Shown here piece by piece: positions 8,196 to 17,342 of a stretch of DNA of 64,000 nt. Origin of the DNA: Nitrospira sp. (GTDB lineage: Bacteria; Nitrospirota; Nitrospiria; Nitrospirales; Nitrospiraceae); assembly GCA_016715825.1 (NCBI GenBank), contig JADJXO010000001.1:309001-373000 (forward strand), given 5' to 3'. The translations under genes were made by a program, and so were the position numbers. Under the pieces are notes generated by a model. That model saw nothing but the letters and a program-made list of their open reading frames with translations, did no database searches and was not told the origin of the DNA. Each line of letters starts with the position of its first letter. Within the stretch, counting starts at the first letter, position 1.

Positions 8196-9170
8196 ATGGA
8201 AAAAATTCTTTCACAAGAAGAGATCGATGCGCTCTTGAAAGGGGTCGTCTCCGGAGAAGTCGATACGGCTCCTAAGGAGCATGAAGCCGAGCCGAAAGGA
8301 GTGATGCAATACGATCTTTTCAATCAGGAGCGGATCATTCGTGGTCGCATGCCTGGGATGGAAATGATCAACGATCGCTTTATTCGCCGGCAGTCCGTCG
8401 TGTGGACCAATATGCTGCGCGAAGCAGTTGATTTTGTGGTCGTCGGGACGCAGGTCATCAAGTTCGGGGAATTTCTCAAGAAGGTGCCGATGCCTTCGTC
8501 TATGAACGTGTTTCATATGCCGCCGTTACGAGGCAGTGCGCTCTTCGTGATGGATGCTTTTTTGGTGTACTTGATCGTTGATTATTTTTTTGGTGGGAAA
8601 GGGCAGACGCACGTGAAGCCAGAAGGGCGAGACTTTACGCCTGTCCAATTGAGAATCATCAAGAAGCTGCTGTTGCAGGCCCTGATCGACCTGGAGAAGG
8701 CGTGGCACGCGATTGTGCCGGTCAAAGTGGAGTATTTGCGCTCTGAGAGCAATCCTCAGTTCGCGATGGTGGTCACCTCCTCGGAGATTGTCGTGGTGGT
8801 GACCTTGCAAGTCGTGTTGGGCGACACCGCACGAGAGCTCTACGTCGTGTATCCCTACGCCATGCTCGAGCCGATCAAAGAAAAGTTGTATTCCGGGTTG
8901 GTGTCTGATCAGGTCGATCAGAACGGAGACTGGAGTCATCGGTTCCGAGAGCGACTGCACGAATGTCCTGTGCCGATCGCGGTACGGCTCGGCACGGCTA
9001 CGGTCACCGTGAAGGATGTCATGAACTTCTCCAAGGGTGACGTGATTCTCCTCGATCAGCGTCCCGGTGATCCTCTCCACTGCTATATCGAAGGCTACCT
9101 GAAATTTCATGGCAGTCCTGGAATTTATAAGGGCAATCATGCCTGTCGTGTGACCAAAGTCATGAATTAG
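8196..9170 (+). CDS. fliM: Flagellar motor switch protein FliM
   Basis: 324 residues. It begins MEKILSQEEIDALLKG, the conserved N-terminal CheY-P-binding segment. The middle domain follows (HMPPLRGSALFVMD, VDYFFGGKG), then the C-terminal FliN-like domain (IAVRLGTATVTVKDVMNFSKGDVI). It forms the C-ring and receives the CheY-P signal. Length and order within the operon are standard. Confidence 0.97.
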   Translation: MEKILSQEEIDALLKGVVSGEVDTAPKEHEAEPKGVMQYDLFNQERIIRGRMPGMEMINDRFIRRQSVVWTNMLREAVDFVVVGTQVIKFGEFLKKVPMPSSMNVFHMPPLRGSALFVMDAFLVYLIVDYFFGGKGQTHVKPEGRDFTPVQLRIIKKLLLQALIDLEKAWHAIVPVKVEYLRSESNPQFAMVVTSSEIVVVVTLQVVLGDTARELYVVYPYAMLEPIKEKLYSGLVSDQVDQNGDWSHRFRERLHECPVPIAVRLGTATVTVKDVMNFSKGDVILLDQRPGDPLHCYIEGYLKFHGSPGIYKGNHACRVTKVMN

Positions 9171-9194
9171 TCTTTACGGAACAACGAGAACATT

Positions 9195-9563
9195 ATGGCT
9201 GACTCAGAGCCCGTCATGCGTACCGATCTACAAGCAGAAGGGAAAGCCTCTCCTCAACCCGCCTCCTTTCCGGCCGTGCAGGGTGGAGAGACCGGAGGGG
9301 GGCAGAAGAACATGGATTTTCTTCTCGATATCCCCATGAGTGTGGCGGTGTACGTGGGATCTGCCAAGATGGCGATTCGCGATTTGTTGCAACTGGCACA
9401 AGGCTCGGTCATCGAGCTGGATAAACTGGCCGGAGAACCGATGGAGGTAATGGTCAACAATAAGCTGGTGGCTCGGGGTGAGGTCGTCGTTGTGAATGAA
9501 AAATTCGGCATTCGACTGACGGATGTGGTCAGTGCAGCGGAGCGCGTGCAACAGCTTCGCTGA
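9195..9563 (+). CDS. fliN: Flagellar motor switch protein FliN
   Basis: 122 residues: a short variable N-terminus (about residues 1-40) and the SpoA-type C-terminal domain (LLDIPMSVAVYVGSAKMAIR, GSVIELDKLAGEPMEV, then LVARGEVVVVNEKFGIRLTDV). It forms the bottom of the C-ring and also docks the export ATPase complex. Lies 24 bases after fliM. Confidence 0.96.
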   Translation: MADSEPVMRTDLQAEGKASPQPASFPAVQGGETGGGQKNMDFLLDIPMSVAVYVGSAKMAIRDLLQLAQGSVIELDKLAGEPMEVMVNNKLVARGEVVVVNEKFGIRLTDVVSAAERVQQLR

Positions 9564-9578
9564 GCGGCCGGAGGAGAG

Positions 9579-9989
9579 GTGGTGATCGATCTGTGGGAAA
9601 GCCTGTTCCGTACCGCCACCGCTTTGGCGATTGTGTTGGTCTTGATCGGAGTGGTGACGGTTGTCTTCCGACGTGTCATGGGGACTCGATGGGGAGCGGT
9701 CGGAGGGCGTCAACTCGTTCAAGTGTTGGCCACGGGACATGTGGCTCCACGTAAGACCATTTCGCTGGTGTCAGTCGCCGGCGAGTATCTGATCGTTGGG
9801 GCGACAGCAACTGAGCTTGTCCCGCTAGGACGGATCAACGATTCCAGTCGCGTGACGGAATTGCTCGCACAGACGGCGGACACGTCGTCCACGCCCACCT
9901 TGGGTATTCGGGATTCGATCTTTTCGTCATGGCTTCGGCGTCGAGATCTCGTCGTTGCCTCTAGCGAGAAGGACGGTCATGGACCATAG
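9579..9989 (+). CDS. fliO: Flagellar biosynthesis protein FliO
   Basis: 136 residues with one N-terminal membrane segment (about residues 10-30) followed by the FliO cytoplasmic domain (GRQLVQVLATGHVAPRKTISLVSVAGEYLIVGATATELVPLGRI). It assists assembly of the FliP ring of the export gate. GGAGGAGAG precedes two possible start codons, GTG 9579 and GTG 9582. Its 3' end overlaps the fliP start by 11 bases. Confidence 0.85.
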   Translation: MVIDLWESLFRTATALAIVLVLIGVVTVVFRRVMGTRWGAVGGRQLVQVLATGHVAPRKTISLVSVAGEYLIVGATATELVPLGRINDSSRVTELLAQTADTSSTPTLGIRDSIFSSWLRRRDLVVASSEKDGHGP

Positions 9990-10746
9990 TCTGAAAAGGG
10001 GACACATGATCATCTGGGTGAGTGGCCTCTGTGCGATGGCGCTCGTCTTAATATCGGGATCGGATGTGATGGCGAGTGGGCCGTCTCTTAGTCTCGATTT
10101 CGGACCGGACGGCCCCAAACAAACTGCCGTCGTCATCCAGATCTTGATTCTCCTCACGGTGTTGTCCCTGGCACCGGCTCTGTTCATCATGGTGACCTCG
10201 TTCACGCGGATCGTCATTGTGCTGTCGTTTCTCCGTCAGGCGCTTGGCACTCAGGCAGTTCCTCCCAATCAGGTCTTGTTGTCATTGGCCCTATTCTTAA
10301 CGATGTTCATCATGGCGCCGGTTGGTCAGGCGGTGTTCAACAGTGCCTTGCAACCGCTCATGGCCGAGCAAATCTCGTATGAGGAGGCCTGGAAGAAAGG
10401 GAGTGAGCCGATTCGTGGGTTCATGTTGCGTCAGGTCAGGGAGAAGGATTTAGAACTGTTCATCACGTTGAGTCACATTCCCAAGCCGGAACGAGTGGAA
10501 GATGTCCCGACTCACGCGATCATCCCTGCGTTCATGCTCAGCGAGCTGAGGATCGCGTTCCAAATTGGGTTTTTGATCTACATCCCGTTTTTGATCGTCG
10601 ATATGGTTGTCGCGAGCATTCTCATGTCGATGGGAATGATGCTCCTGCCACCAGTGGTGATCTCACTTCCGTTCAAGTTGATTCTTTTTGTCTTGGCCGA
10701 TGGGTGGTATCTGGTTGTGGGGTCGATGGTGCGAAGTTTTCAGTGA
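9979..10746 (+). CDS. fliP: Flagellar export gate protein FliP
   Basis: 255 residues from ATG 9979, preceded by GAGAAGGAC; an upstream in-frame TTG at 9955 is less likely. It has a signal-like N-terminal hydrophobic segment (FliP is synthesised with a cleaved leader in enterics). The conserved blocks are FIMVTSFTRIVIVLSFLRQA and IAFQIGFLIYIPFLIVD. It forms the core of the FliPQR gate. The TGA stop (10744-10746) is part of the GTGAAGC heptamer that begins the following repeat. Confidence 0.96.
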   Translation: MDHSLKRGHMIIWVSGLCAMALVLISGSDVMASGPSLSLDFGPDGPKQTAVVIQILILLTVLSLAPALFIMVTSFTRIVIVLSFLRQALGTQAVPPNQVLLSLALFLTMFIMAPVGQAVFNSALQPLMAEQISYEEAWKKGSEPIRGFMLRQVREKDLELFITLSHIPKPERVEDVPTHAIIPAFMLSELRIAFQIGFLIYIPFLIVDMVVASILMSMGMMLLPPVVISLPFKLILFVLADGWYLVVGSMVRSFQ

Positions 10747-10808
10747 AGCGTGAATCGTGACATGTGGAGCGTCTGAGTCCGACACGAAATACGCTTCACG
10801 AACGACGA
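10743..10808. repeat. Heptamer hairpin repeat, GTGAAGC class (fliP-fliQ gap)
   Basis: The left arm reads in 7-base steps GTGAAGC GTGAATC GTGACAT GTGGAGC GTCTGAG. A TCCG-containing core follows, and the right arm is AATACGCTTCACGAACGACG. It fills the whole fliP-fliQ gap. It supplies the fliP stop codon and ends just before the fliQ ribosome-binding site. Confidence 0.8.
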
Positions 10809-10819
10809 GGAGCGAACAT

Positions 10820-11089
10820 ATGACACCAGAACTGGTGACGGAATTAGGGAGGCAGGCACTTGAAACCACGCTGTTGGTGTCGTCCCCGATCCTTGGGCTG
10901 AGTCTCCTGATCGGGCTGGCCATCAGTGCCTTGCAGGCCATGACGCAGTTGAACGAAGCCACACTGACCTTTGTGCCGAAGATCTTAGCGCTCTTTGGGG
11001 CATTGCTCGTCTTTCTACCCTGGATGCTGAGCGTGATGACGACCTATATGTCGAACCTGCTTATGAATATTCCGAACTACGTGCATTAG
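10820..11089 (+). CDS. fliQ: Flagellar export gate protein FliQ
   Basis: 89 residues from ATG 10820 with GAGGAG 7 bases upstream, the usual FliQ length. The open frame extends upstream into the heptamer repeat, which is not part of the protein. Two membrane helices are separated by a charged loop, with the FliQ pattern SLLIGLAISALQAMTQLNEATLTFVPK. It is part of the FliPQR export gate. Confidence 0.95.
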   Translation: MTPELVTELGRQALETTLLVSSPILGLSLLIGLAISALQAMTQLNEATLTFVPKILALFGALLVFLPWMLSVMTTYMSNLLMNIPNYVH

Positions 11090-11098
11090 TGACACACG

Positions 11099-11887
11099 AT
11101 GGCTTTCGCTCAGCCGATTCACATACTGCTTCCGGAATTCCAGGTCTTCCTGGTTCTCATTTCCCGCATCGGAGGACTGCTGGCGGCAGTCCCCGTCTTG
11201 AGCGGACGCGCGGTTCCACTGAAGGTCAAAGTCGCGCTGATTCTTAGTTTGGGACTATTGCTCGCTCCGATGCTCCATCTCCCGAAGATGCCGTATGACC
11301 CACTGGCTCTCGCGGCTGGGCTGGTGAGCGAAATGACGATCGGTCTGGCGATCGGGTTGGCGGTTCGGCTCTTTTTTAGCGCACTTGAGGTTGCGGGCGA
11401 ACTGATCGGTATTCAAATGGGGTTCGGTGTCGTGCAGCTGTTTGATCCGGCCACGGCGACCCAAACGCCTATCATCGCACGATTCTTTACCTTGTTGGCA
11501 TCGCTCGTGTTTCTCTCGATGAACGGCCATATGTTTCTCGTGGCGACCATTCTTTCAAGTTATGAGGCTATTCCCGCGTTCGGGGCATCCCTTCCGGGCA
11601 GCGTGGCGGATGATGTCCTACGGTTGTCTCAGAATATGTTTCTGCTCGGGTTGAAATTAGCCGCACCTGTGCTCGTGATAATTTTTGTGATCAATATTCT
11701 GTTAGCGATGCTGGGACGAGCGGTCAGTCAAATCAACGTGTTCGTCTTGAGTTTTCCCGTGACGATTGCCGGGGGATTGGCCGTCTTGGCGCTCTCCATG
11801 CCGTTTACGATTAGGCTCTTGGCACATGAGCTGGAGCAACTGCAATTCACCATCCAGGGGCTGCTGAAAGCATTGGGACATGGCTGA
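11099..11887 (+). CDS. fliR: Flagellar export gate protein FliR
   Basis: 262 residues, strongly hydrophobic with about six membrane helices. FliR features include the start PEFQVFLVLISRIGGLLAAVPV, the EMTIGLAIGLAVRLFF block and GELIGIQMGFGVVQLFDP. It completes the FliPQR gate. It begins 10 bases after fliQ. Its last 8 bases overlap the flhB start, suggesting translational coupling. Confidence 0.95.
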   Translation: MAFAQPIHILLPEFQVFLVLISRIGGLLAAVPVLSGRAVPLKVKVALILSLGLLLAPMLHLPKMPYDPLALAAGLVSEMTIGLAIGLAVRLFFSALEVAGELIGIQMGFGVVQLFDPATATQTPIIARFFTLLASLVFLSMNGHMFLVATILSSYEAIPAFGASLPGSVADDVLRLSQNMFLLGLKLAAPVLVIIFVINILLAMLGRAVSQINVFVLSFPVTIAGGLAVLALSMPFTIRLLAHELEQLQFTIQGLLKALGHG

Positions 11888-12956
11888 GGACAAGTCCAAT
11901 AAGACAGAGCCCGCGACTCCGAAACGAAAGGAAGAGGCGCGTCGAAAAGGGCAGGTCGCGATGAGTCGCGACGTGTCGACGGCGGCCATTCTCTTAGGGG
12001 GGATTGGATTGTTGGCGGTGATGTTGCCGGTCGGCCTCCAACGAATGACGGAGATGACGAGGCAAGGCCTCACGCTCTCGTTCCCTGACGAGTTCTATGA
12101 AGGAATGTCCATCGAGCAAGTCTACACGGTTGTCACTCAAGCCGGGCTCACGGTCTTTGCGTTGAGTCTTCCGATCGTCGTCGGTGTGTTTGTGGTCGGC
12201 AGCGCCGCCTCCCTCTTGCAGACTGGCCTGTTATGGAAATCCAACGGGCTGCAGCCGGAATTCTCCCGGATCAATCCGATGAAAGGGCTCTCCAAGCTGG
12301 CCTCGTTCCGGTCCGTGATGGAATTGATTAAGGGGCTGTTCAAGATTGCGATCGTCACGGGGGTTGGGATCTGGGTCGTCCGGTACGACATCTTACGAGT
12401 ACCCGAATTGATCGAATTTGATATGGGTTCGGTGTTGCAGATGACCGGTTGGTTGTCGCTGAAGGTCGGATTAGCCGTTGCCGGGGCGATCGCCGGGCTG
12501 GCCGTGCTCGATTATTTTTATCAGCGTTATGAGTGGGAACGGGACCTTCGTATGTCGAAGGAAGAAATCAAGGAAGAGCACAAGTCCACAGAAGGCGATC
12601 CCTTGATTAAGAGCCGAGTCCGGACCGTTCAGCGAGAGTTGACGAAGAAGCGCATGATGGCTGCGGTCAAGACGGCGGATGTGGTGATTACCAACCCAAC
12701 TCATTTGGCGGTGGCCCTGAAATATGACACAGCCAAGATGGCGGCGCCGGTTGTTGTGGCGAAAGGAGCAGGCTTGATCGCCGAAAAGATTCGTGAATTG
12801 GCACGGCACCATGGAGTCCCGGTCGTGGAAAACAAGTTCGTGGCGAGAACCATCTTTAAACTCGTCGAGATCGGGAATGCAATTCCGAATGATCTCTACC
12901 GTGCCGTGGCTGAAATTCTGGCGTTCGTGTATCGCGCCAGAGGCGTGGCACCATGA
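11880..12956 (+). CDS. flhB: Flagellar export switch protein FlhB
   Basis: 358 residues. The N-terminal DKSNKTEPATPKRKEEARRKGQ signature is followed by four membrane helices. The cytoplasmic domain contains the self-cleavage motif NPTH (Asn at about residue 272). Cleavage after that Asn changes export specificity when FliK signals hook completion. The ATG overlaps the fliR stop. Confidence 0.97.
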   Translation: MAEDKSNKTEPATPKRKEEARRKGQVAMSRDVSTAAILLGGIGLLAVMLPVGLQRMTEMTRQGLTLSFPDEFYEGMSIEQVYTVVTQAGLTVFALSLPIVVGVFVVGSAASLLQTGLLWKSNGLQPEFSRINPMKGLSKLASFRSVMELIKGLFKIAIVTGVGIWVVRYDILRVPELIEFDMGSVLQMTGWLSLKVGLAVAGAIAGLAVLDYFYQRYEWERDLRMSKEEIKEEHKSTEGDPLIKSRVRTVQRELTKKRMMAAVKTADVVITNPTHLAVALKYDTAKMAAPVVVAKGAGLIAEKIRELARHHGVPVVENKFVARTIFKLVEIGNAIPNDLYRAVAEILAFVYRARGVAP

Positions 12957-12979
12957 GTGCTGGAAAGACCTAGACGCGT

Positions 12980-15076
12980 ATGGCAACAGCAACAGAACCC
13001 CTAAGCAAGAATCAGCTCCTGAAGCACCCGGATATTCTGATGTCCGTTGGAGTGGTCGCCATTATCATGGTGATGTTGCTGCCGCTGCCGCGCTTCATGC
13101 TGGATTTGCTGTTGAGTTTTGACATTACGCTATCGGTCCTGATTCTACTCGTCGGGCTCCAGGTACGGAGACCGATCGAGTTTTCGGTGTTTCCCTCGAT
13201 CCTCCTCATGATCACGTTGTTCCGGTTGTCTCTCAATATCGCCTCGACCCGACTGATTCTGTTGCATGGCAATGAGGGGGCTGGGGCGGCGGGAGAAGTC
13301 ATTCGGGCATTCGGAAACTTCATCGTGGGTGGGAATTACACGGTCGGCTTGGTCGTGTTCACCATTCTCGTCATCATCAATTTTGTCGTCGTGACGAAGG
13401 GTGCGGGACGGGTGGCGGAAGTGGCGGCTCGATTCACATTGGACGCGATGCCCGGGAAACAGATGAGCATTGATGCGGATCTCAATGCCGGGATGATCAA
13501 TGAAACTGAAGCACGCCGCCGTAGGCGAGAGATCACGGAGGAGGCCGACTTTTACGGTGCGATGGACGGTGCCAGCAAGTTTGTGCGTGGGGACGCGATC
13601 GCGGCTGTGATCATTATTTTGGTCAACATTCTCGGTGGCTTGGCGATCGGTATCTTGCAGCAGGGAATGAGTCCGGGGTTGGCAGCGCAAACCTATACGG
13701 TGCTGACTGTCGGTGAGGGATTAGTCGCGCAGATTCCCGCTCTCATTGTCTCAACGGCGGCCGGTATCGTCGTGACGCGTGCCGCTTCGGAAACAGATCT
13801 GGGTGGAGAGATGGCTCGCCAGCTGTTGATGTCCTCCAAAACGGTGGGTGTCGCAGCCGGGATTCTCCTGACCCTCGGACTCGTACCGGGTCTTCCGCAT
13901 GTGGCGTTTCTCGTATTGGGAGGTGCGGTCGCATGGATCGCCTACCATCTTCACCAGCAGGAACAGGTCCAGGCAGCACCGACACTTGCTCCCGTCACAG
14001 CCAAGGTGGAAGAGGGCGTAACCCGTGTGACGCAGCTCGACCTCATGGAAGTTCAGGTCGGGTATGGACTGATCGGACTGGTTGAGGGCACCCAAGGGAC
14101 TGCACTCCTGGACAGAATAAAGGCGCTACGGCGGCAGTTTGCTGAATCGATGGGCTTTGTTGTGCCCCCGATTCATATTCGTGACAACCTCCAGCTCCGC
14201 CCGAATGAGTATGCCATTATTTTGAAGGGGGTGGAGGTCGCCAAAGCAGATGTCGTGCCCGGCCATCTCTTGGCGATCGATCCTGGAACTGGGCAGCGAG
14301 GGTTGGTGAAGGGGATCGAGACGAAAGAACCCGCATTCGGTCTGCCGGCGCTCTGGGTTCCTGAAGAGGCTCGTGAGCAGGCTCAGATTGCCGGTTATAC
14401 GGTGGTCGATGCGAGCTCGGCCATCGCGACACATCTGTCTGAATTGATCAAGCGCCATGGGCATGAACTGCTGGGAAGGCAGGAAGTGCAAGCCTTGTTG
14501 GATGAGGTCGGTAAAGCACACCCCAAGCTGGTGGAGGAACTCATCCCCACCCTGGTACCGCTTGGGACGGTCGTGCGTGTCCTTGGCAATCTCCTCAAAG
14601 AAGGGATCCCTATTCGAGACCTTCGATCCATCCTGGAAGCCATCTCAGACCAGGCAACGAACATCAAGGATGCGGATATCCTCACCGAATATGCGCGGCA
14701 GTCGCTGGCTCGAACCATCACGAAGCAATATCAGGCGCCGGATGGAACCCTGCAGGTCATTACGTTGGATCCACGGCTTGATCGGTCGTTGGCGGATCAA
14801 GTCGCGGCACTCCCCCCGGGGGCCGTGTTGAATCTTGATCCGACGCTCTCGCACAAACTTCTGAGCAATCTGAAGCAAGCAGCCGAACGAGTTGCCGCTC
14901 GAGGGCAGCAGCCGATTGTCCTGTGCTCGCAAGTGGTGCGCCGCCACCTTCGTCGTCTCAGCGATCGTCTGTTGCATTCCGTGCCGGTCATGGGCTTGAA
15001 CGAAGTCGATTCGTTCGTTCGCCTGCAATCCCTCGATACTGTCCGGATCGATCTCGAATTGGCCCAGCCGTCCTAG
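12980..15076 (+). CDS. flhA: Flagellar export protein FlhA
   Basis: 698 residues, normal length. The N-terminal half has about eight membrane helices, including the FHIPEP-family blocks RPIEFSVFPSILLMITLFRL and the cytoplasmic loop (GRVAEVAARFTLDAMPGKQMSIDADLNAG). The C-terminal half is the export platform that binds chaperone-substrate complexes (FVVPPIHIRDNLQL). It forms the nonameric proton-driven ring of the export apparatus. Confidence 0.98.
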   Translation: MATATEPLSKNQLLKHPDILMSVGVVAIIMVMLLPLPRFMLDLLLSFDITLSVLILLVGLQVRRPIEFSVFPSILLMITLFRLSLNIASTRLILLHGNEGAGAAGEVIRAFGNFIVGGNYTVGLVVFTILVIINFVVVTKGAGRVAEVAARFTLDAMPGKQMSIDADLNAGMINETEARRRRREITEEADFYGAMDGASKFVRGDAIAAVIIILVNILGGLAIGILQQGMSPGLAAQTYTVLTVGEGLVAQIPALIVSTAAGIVVTRAASETDLGGEMARQLLMSSKTVGVAAGILLTLGLVPGLPHVAFLVLGGAVAWIAYHLHQQEQVQAAPTLAPVTAKVEEGVTRVTQLDLMEVQVGYGLIGLVEGTQGTALLDRIKALRRQFAESMGFVVPPIHIRDNLQLRPNEYAIILKGVEVAKADVVPGHLLAIDPGTGQRGLVKGIETKEPAFGLPALWVPEEAREQAQIAGYTVVDASSAIATHLSELIKRHGHELLGRQEVQALLDEVGKAHPKLVEELIPTLVPLGTVVRVLGNLLKEGIPIRDLRSILEAISDQATNIKDADILTEYARQSLARTITKQYQAPDGTLQVITLDPRLDRSLADQVAALPPGAVLNLDPTLSHKLLSNLKQAAERVAARGQQPIVLCSQVVRRHLRRLSDRLLHSVPVMGLNEVDSFVRLQSLDTVRIDLELAQPS

Positions 15077-15084
15077 GATAAGCG

Positions 15085-16431
15085 ATGAAGATCAAGATCT
15101 TTCATGCGGTGACGATGCAGGATGCCATGCGGGCCATCAAGGAAGAACTTGGACCGGATGCCATCATCTTGTCGTCGAAAGAGGTGCATGAAGGGGGACG
15201 GTTGTTGCGGGTATTCAATCGGCCGGTGTTGGAAATTATGGCGGCTGCGGAACAAGAGACGCAACGGCCCACCCAGTTGAAAGAGAGCCGTCAAGTCGGC
15301 GGGCGACCCGCGGCTCCCAGTGCATCTCAACCGCCTTCGCCGGTCGCGTTCCAGACTTTTCAGCAAACGCTGCAAACCATTCTGCAGCCGAATCCGGATC
15401 AGAGCACGCCATCTGGAGATCACCCGAGTCCTCTCTCGAGACCGACGCAGGTTCAAAGAGGGCGACAGCGTCAACATCACATGCGCATGGCGGTGGCCGA
15501 GCTCACCCGATTGTTACAGGATCTCTCGCGTGACACAATCCACCCGGCTGGTCATCCCGTATCACCCCTTCTTATTGCCATGCGCCGTTCGCTCTTGGCG
15601 CGAGGGCTTCAATCGTCAACGGTTGAATTCCTCGTCAATGAGGTCCACACGACTCTCCTGCCTGAGGACGCCTCCGCTGAGGAATCAGTGCGATGCGCTC
15701 TCCACCGAGCTATTGCAGAGGGCATCCCCACCAGCGATCCCGTGTCGGCGGATCATCGGCATCCCACGATCAATCTTTTTCTTGGGCCAAGTGGAGCCGG
15801 GAAAACCTCCGCTGTGGCGAAGCTAGCGGCCTATTATCGATCGGAGCATCGGAAATCCGTCGCCTTGATCACATTTGATACCTTTCGGGACACGTCGGTG
15901 GAACAGATGCGGCGGTATGCCAGGCTTGTGGGCGTGCCCTTCGCCTGTGCCCTATCTGCTCGCCAGGTCGCTGAAGGATTGCGTCGCCAGACTCGGTGCG
16001 ATGTTGTCCTGATCGACATGCCTGGAATCGGACCGGACGATCTCACATTAGCCAAAGATCTGGCCCGTCTGTTACCCGAAGACTCAGTCACGACCCATGT
16101 CGTTCTTCCAGCCTCTACCGGGATCCATGAAGCTCGTCGTATCGCCCGGCGTTTCGGCGATCTCCCACGCCCGCGTCTTCTGTTTACGAAACTTGATGAG
16201 ACGGAATCTTTCGGGATGATGTTCGACGTGTCACAGCAAGTCGGTATTCCTCTTTCCTATTGGAGTATTGGGCGACGAGTGCCCGGGGAGCTTGAGGTTG
16301 CCTCATCGGAACGTCTGGCAACGCTTCTCACGGCTCATGGAGCTGCCGACTTTTCGATGGTCAAGCGTCAATCGGTTCGAGCGTCGGTCGGCACGCCTGC
16401 CATGACAGGAGTTGGTACTCACCGCGGATAA
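15085..16431 (+). CDS. flhF: Flagellar placement GTPase FlhF (SRP family)
   Basis: 448 residues. The N-terminal region begins MKIKIFHAVTMQDAMRAIKEELGPDAIIL, the FlhF B-domain pattern. A Gln/Pro/Ser-rich linker follows, then the SRP-type NG GTPase (P-loop GPSGAGKT near residue 234, FDTFRDTSVEQMRRYA, and FTKLDE as the guanine-specificity motif). FlhF sets polar position and number of flagella together with FlhG. The G3 motif reads DMPG instead of the usual DTAG, so nucleotide hydrolysis may be altered. Confidence 0.92.
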   Translation: MKIKIFHAVTMQDAMRAIKEELGPDAIILSSKEVHEGGRLLRVFNRPVLEIMAAAEQETQRPTQLKESRQVGGRPAAPSASQPPSPVAFQTFQQTLQTILQPNPDQSTPSGDHPSPLSRPTQVQRGRQRQHHMRMAVAELTRLLQDLSRDTIHPAGHPVSPLLIAMRRSLLARGLQSSTVEFLVNEVHTTLLPEDASAEESVRCALHRAIAEGIPTSDPVSADHRHPTINLFLGPSGAGKTSAVAKLAAYYRSEHRKSVALITFDTFRDTSVEQMRRYARLVGVPFACALSARQVAEGLRRQTRCDVVLIDMPGIGPDDLTLAKDLARLLPEDSVTTHVVLPASTGIHEARRIARRFGDLPRPRLLFTKLDETESFGMMFDVSQQVGIPLSYWSIGRRVPGELEVASSERLATLLTAHGAADFSMVKRQSVRASVGTPAMTGVGTHRG

Positions 16432-16449
16432 CTGGCTGGAGGTCACACA

Positions 16450-17319
16450 ATGCAATTTAGAATGCGAAGGCCCACCCTTGTACCGGAAGATGCGGACGCT
16501 GCAGGTGAATCGCCAACACGAGTCATTGCGGTCACCAGCGGAAAAGGTGGGGTCGGAAAAACCAACGTCGTGGCGAATCTCGCCGTGTCGCTCTCCAAGA
16601 TGGGGAAGAAAGTCCTCATCCTGGATGCCGATCTGAGCCTTGGGAATCTTGATGTCCTTCTTGGTCTGGTTCCACAGCATACCATCGAAGACGTGCTTGT
16701 CGGCTCGCACACCTTGGCTGAGATCATGTTACAAGGTCCGGCGGGCATCCATGTGCTGCCGGCCAGCTCGGGTGTCTCGCGCCTGACATCACTGACGGAC
16801 GCGCAACAGGTGATGATTCAAGAGCAGCTGGCCGATCTGGCTGCGGAGATGGATATCCTCTTGATCGATACCGGTGCGGGGATCTCACCGACGGTGACAT
16901 TTTTCGCCTCGTCGGCAGACGAGACGATGGTCATCATCTCACCGGAACCTACCTCCCTGACCGATGCCTACGCGTTGATTAAAGTCTTGGCACGCCAATA
17001 TCGCGAGCGCCGATTCAAGGTGCTCGTCAATCAAGCCAAGAGTCCACGGGAAGCCTCAGAAGTGTTTGGGAAGCTTGATGTCGCGGTCGATCGATTTCTG
17101 CATGTGGCCGTCGAATTGGTGGGAATGATTCCTGACGACGACTACGTCCACATGGCCGTGATGCAGCAGAAGACCGTCGTCGATATGTTTCCTGACGCGC
17201 CGGCCGTCCAGGCCTTCAAGCGGCTTGCCCAACAGGTGACGCAGTGGCCAAAGCCAGGCCTTCCCAAGAGCTCCGTGCAACTTGTGTGGCAACGAACAGC
17301 GACGCATGTAGGCAACTGA
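16450..17319 (+). CDS. flhG: Flagellar number regulator FlhG (FleN/MinD-like ATPase)
   Basis: 289 residues. The N-terminus carries the deviant Walker A SGKGGVGKT (residues 30-38), then LDADLSLGNLDVLLGL and IDTGAGISPTV. MinD-type ATPases with this layout next to flhF are FlhG/FleN, which limits flagellar number by antagonising FlhF and, in some species, the sigma-54 activator. Located 18 bases after flhF and just before fliA, the standard order in polar flagellates. Confidence 0.93.
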   Translation: MQFRMRRPTLVPEDADAAGESPTRVIAVTSGKGGVGKTNVVANLAVSLSKMGKKVLILDADLSLGNLDVLLGLVPQHTIEDVLVGSHTLAEIMLQGPAGIHVLPASSGVSRLTSLTDAQQVMIQEQLADLAAEMDILLIDTGAGISPTVTFFASSADETMVIISPEPTSLTDAYALIKVLARQYRERRFKVLVNQAKSPREASEVFGKLDVAVDRFLHVAVELVGMIPDDDYVHMAVMQQKTVVDMFPDAPAVQAFKRLAQQVTQWPKPGLPKSSVQLVWQRTATHVGN

Positions 17320-17342
17320 GAGGACGTGTTCACGGAGCGCCC

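Noticed and set aside
17244..17342. Longer FliA start inside flhG
   Set aside because: It would overlap flhG by 76 bases and add residues absent from FliA proteins; ATG 17343 has a ribosome-binding site.
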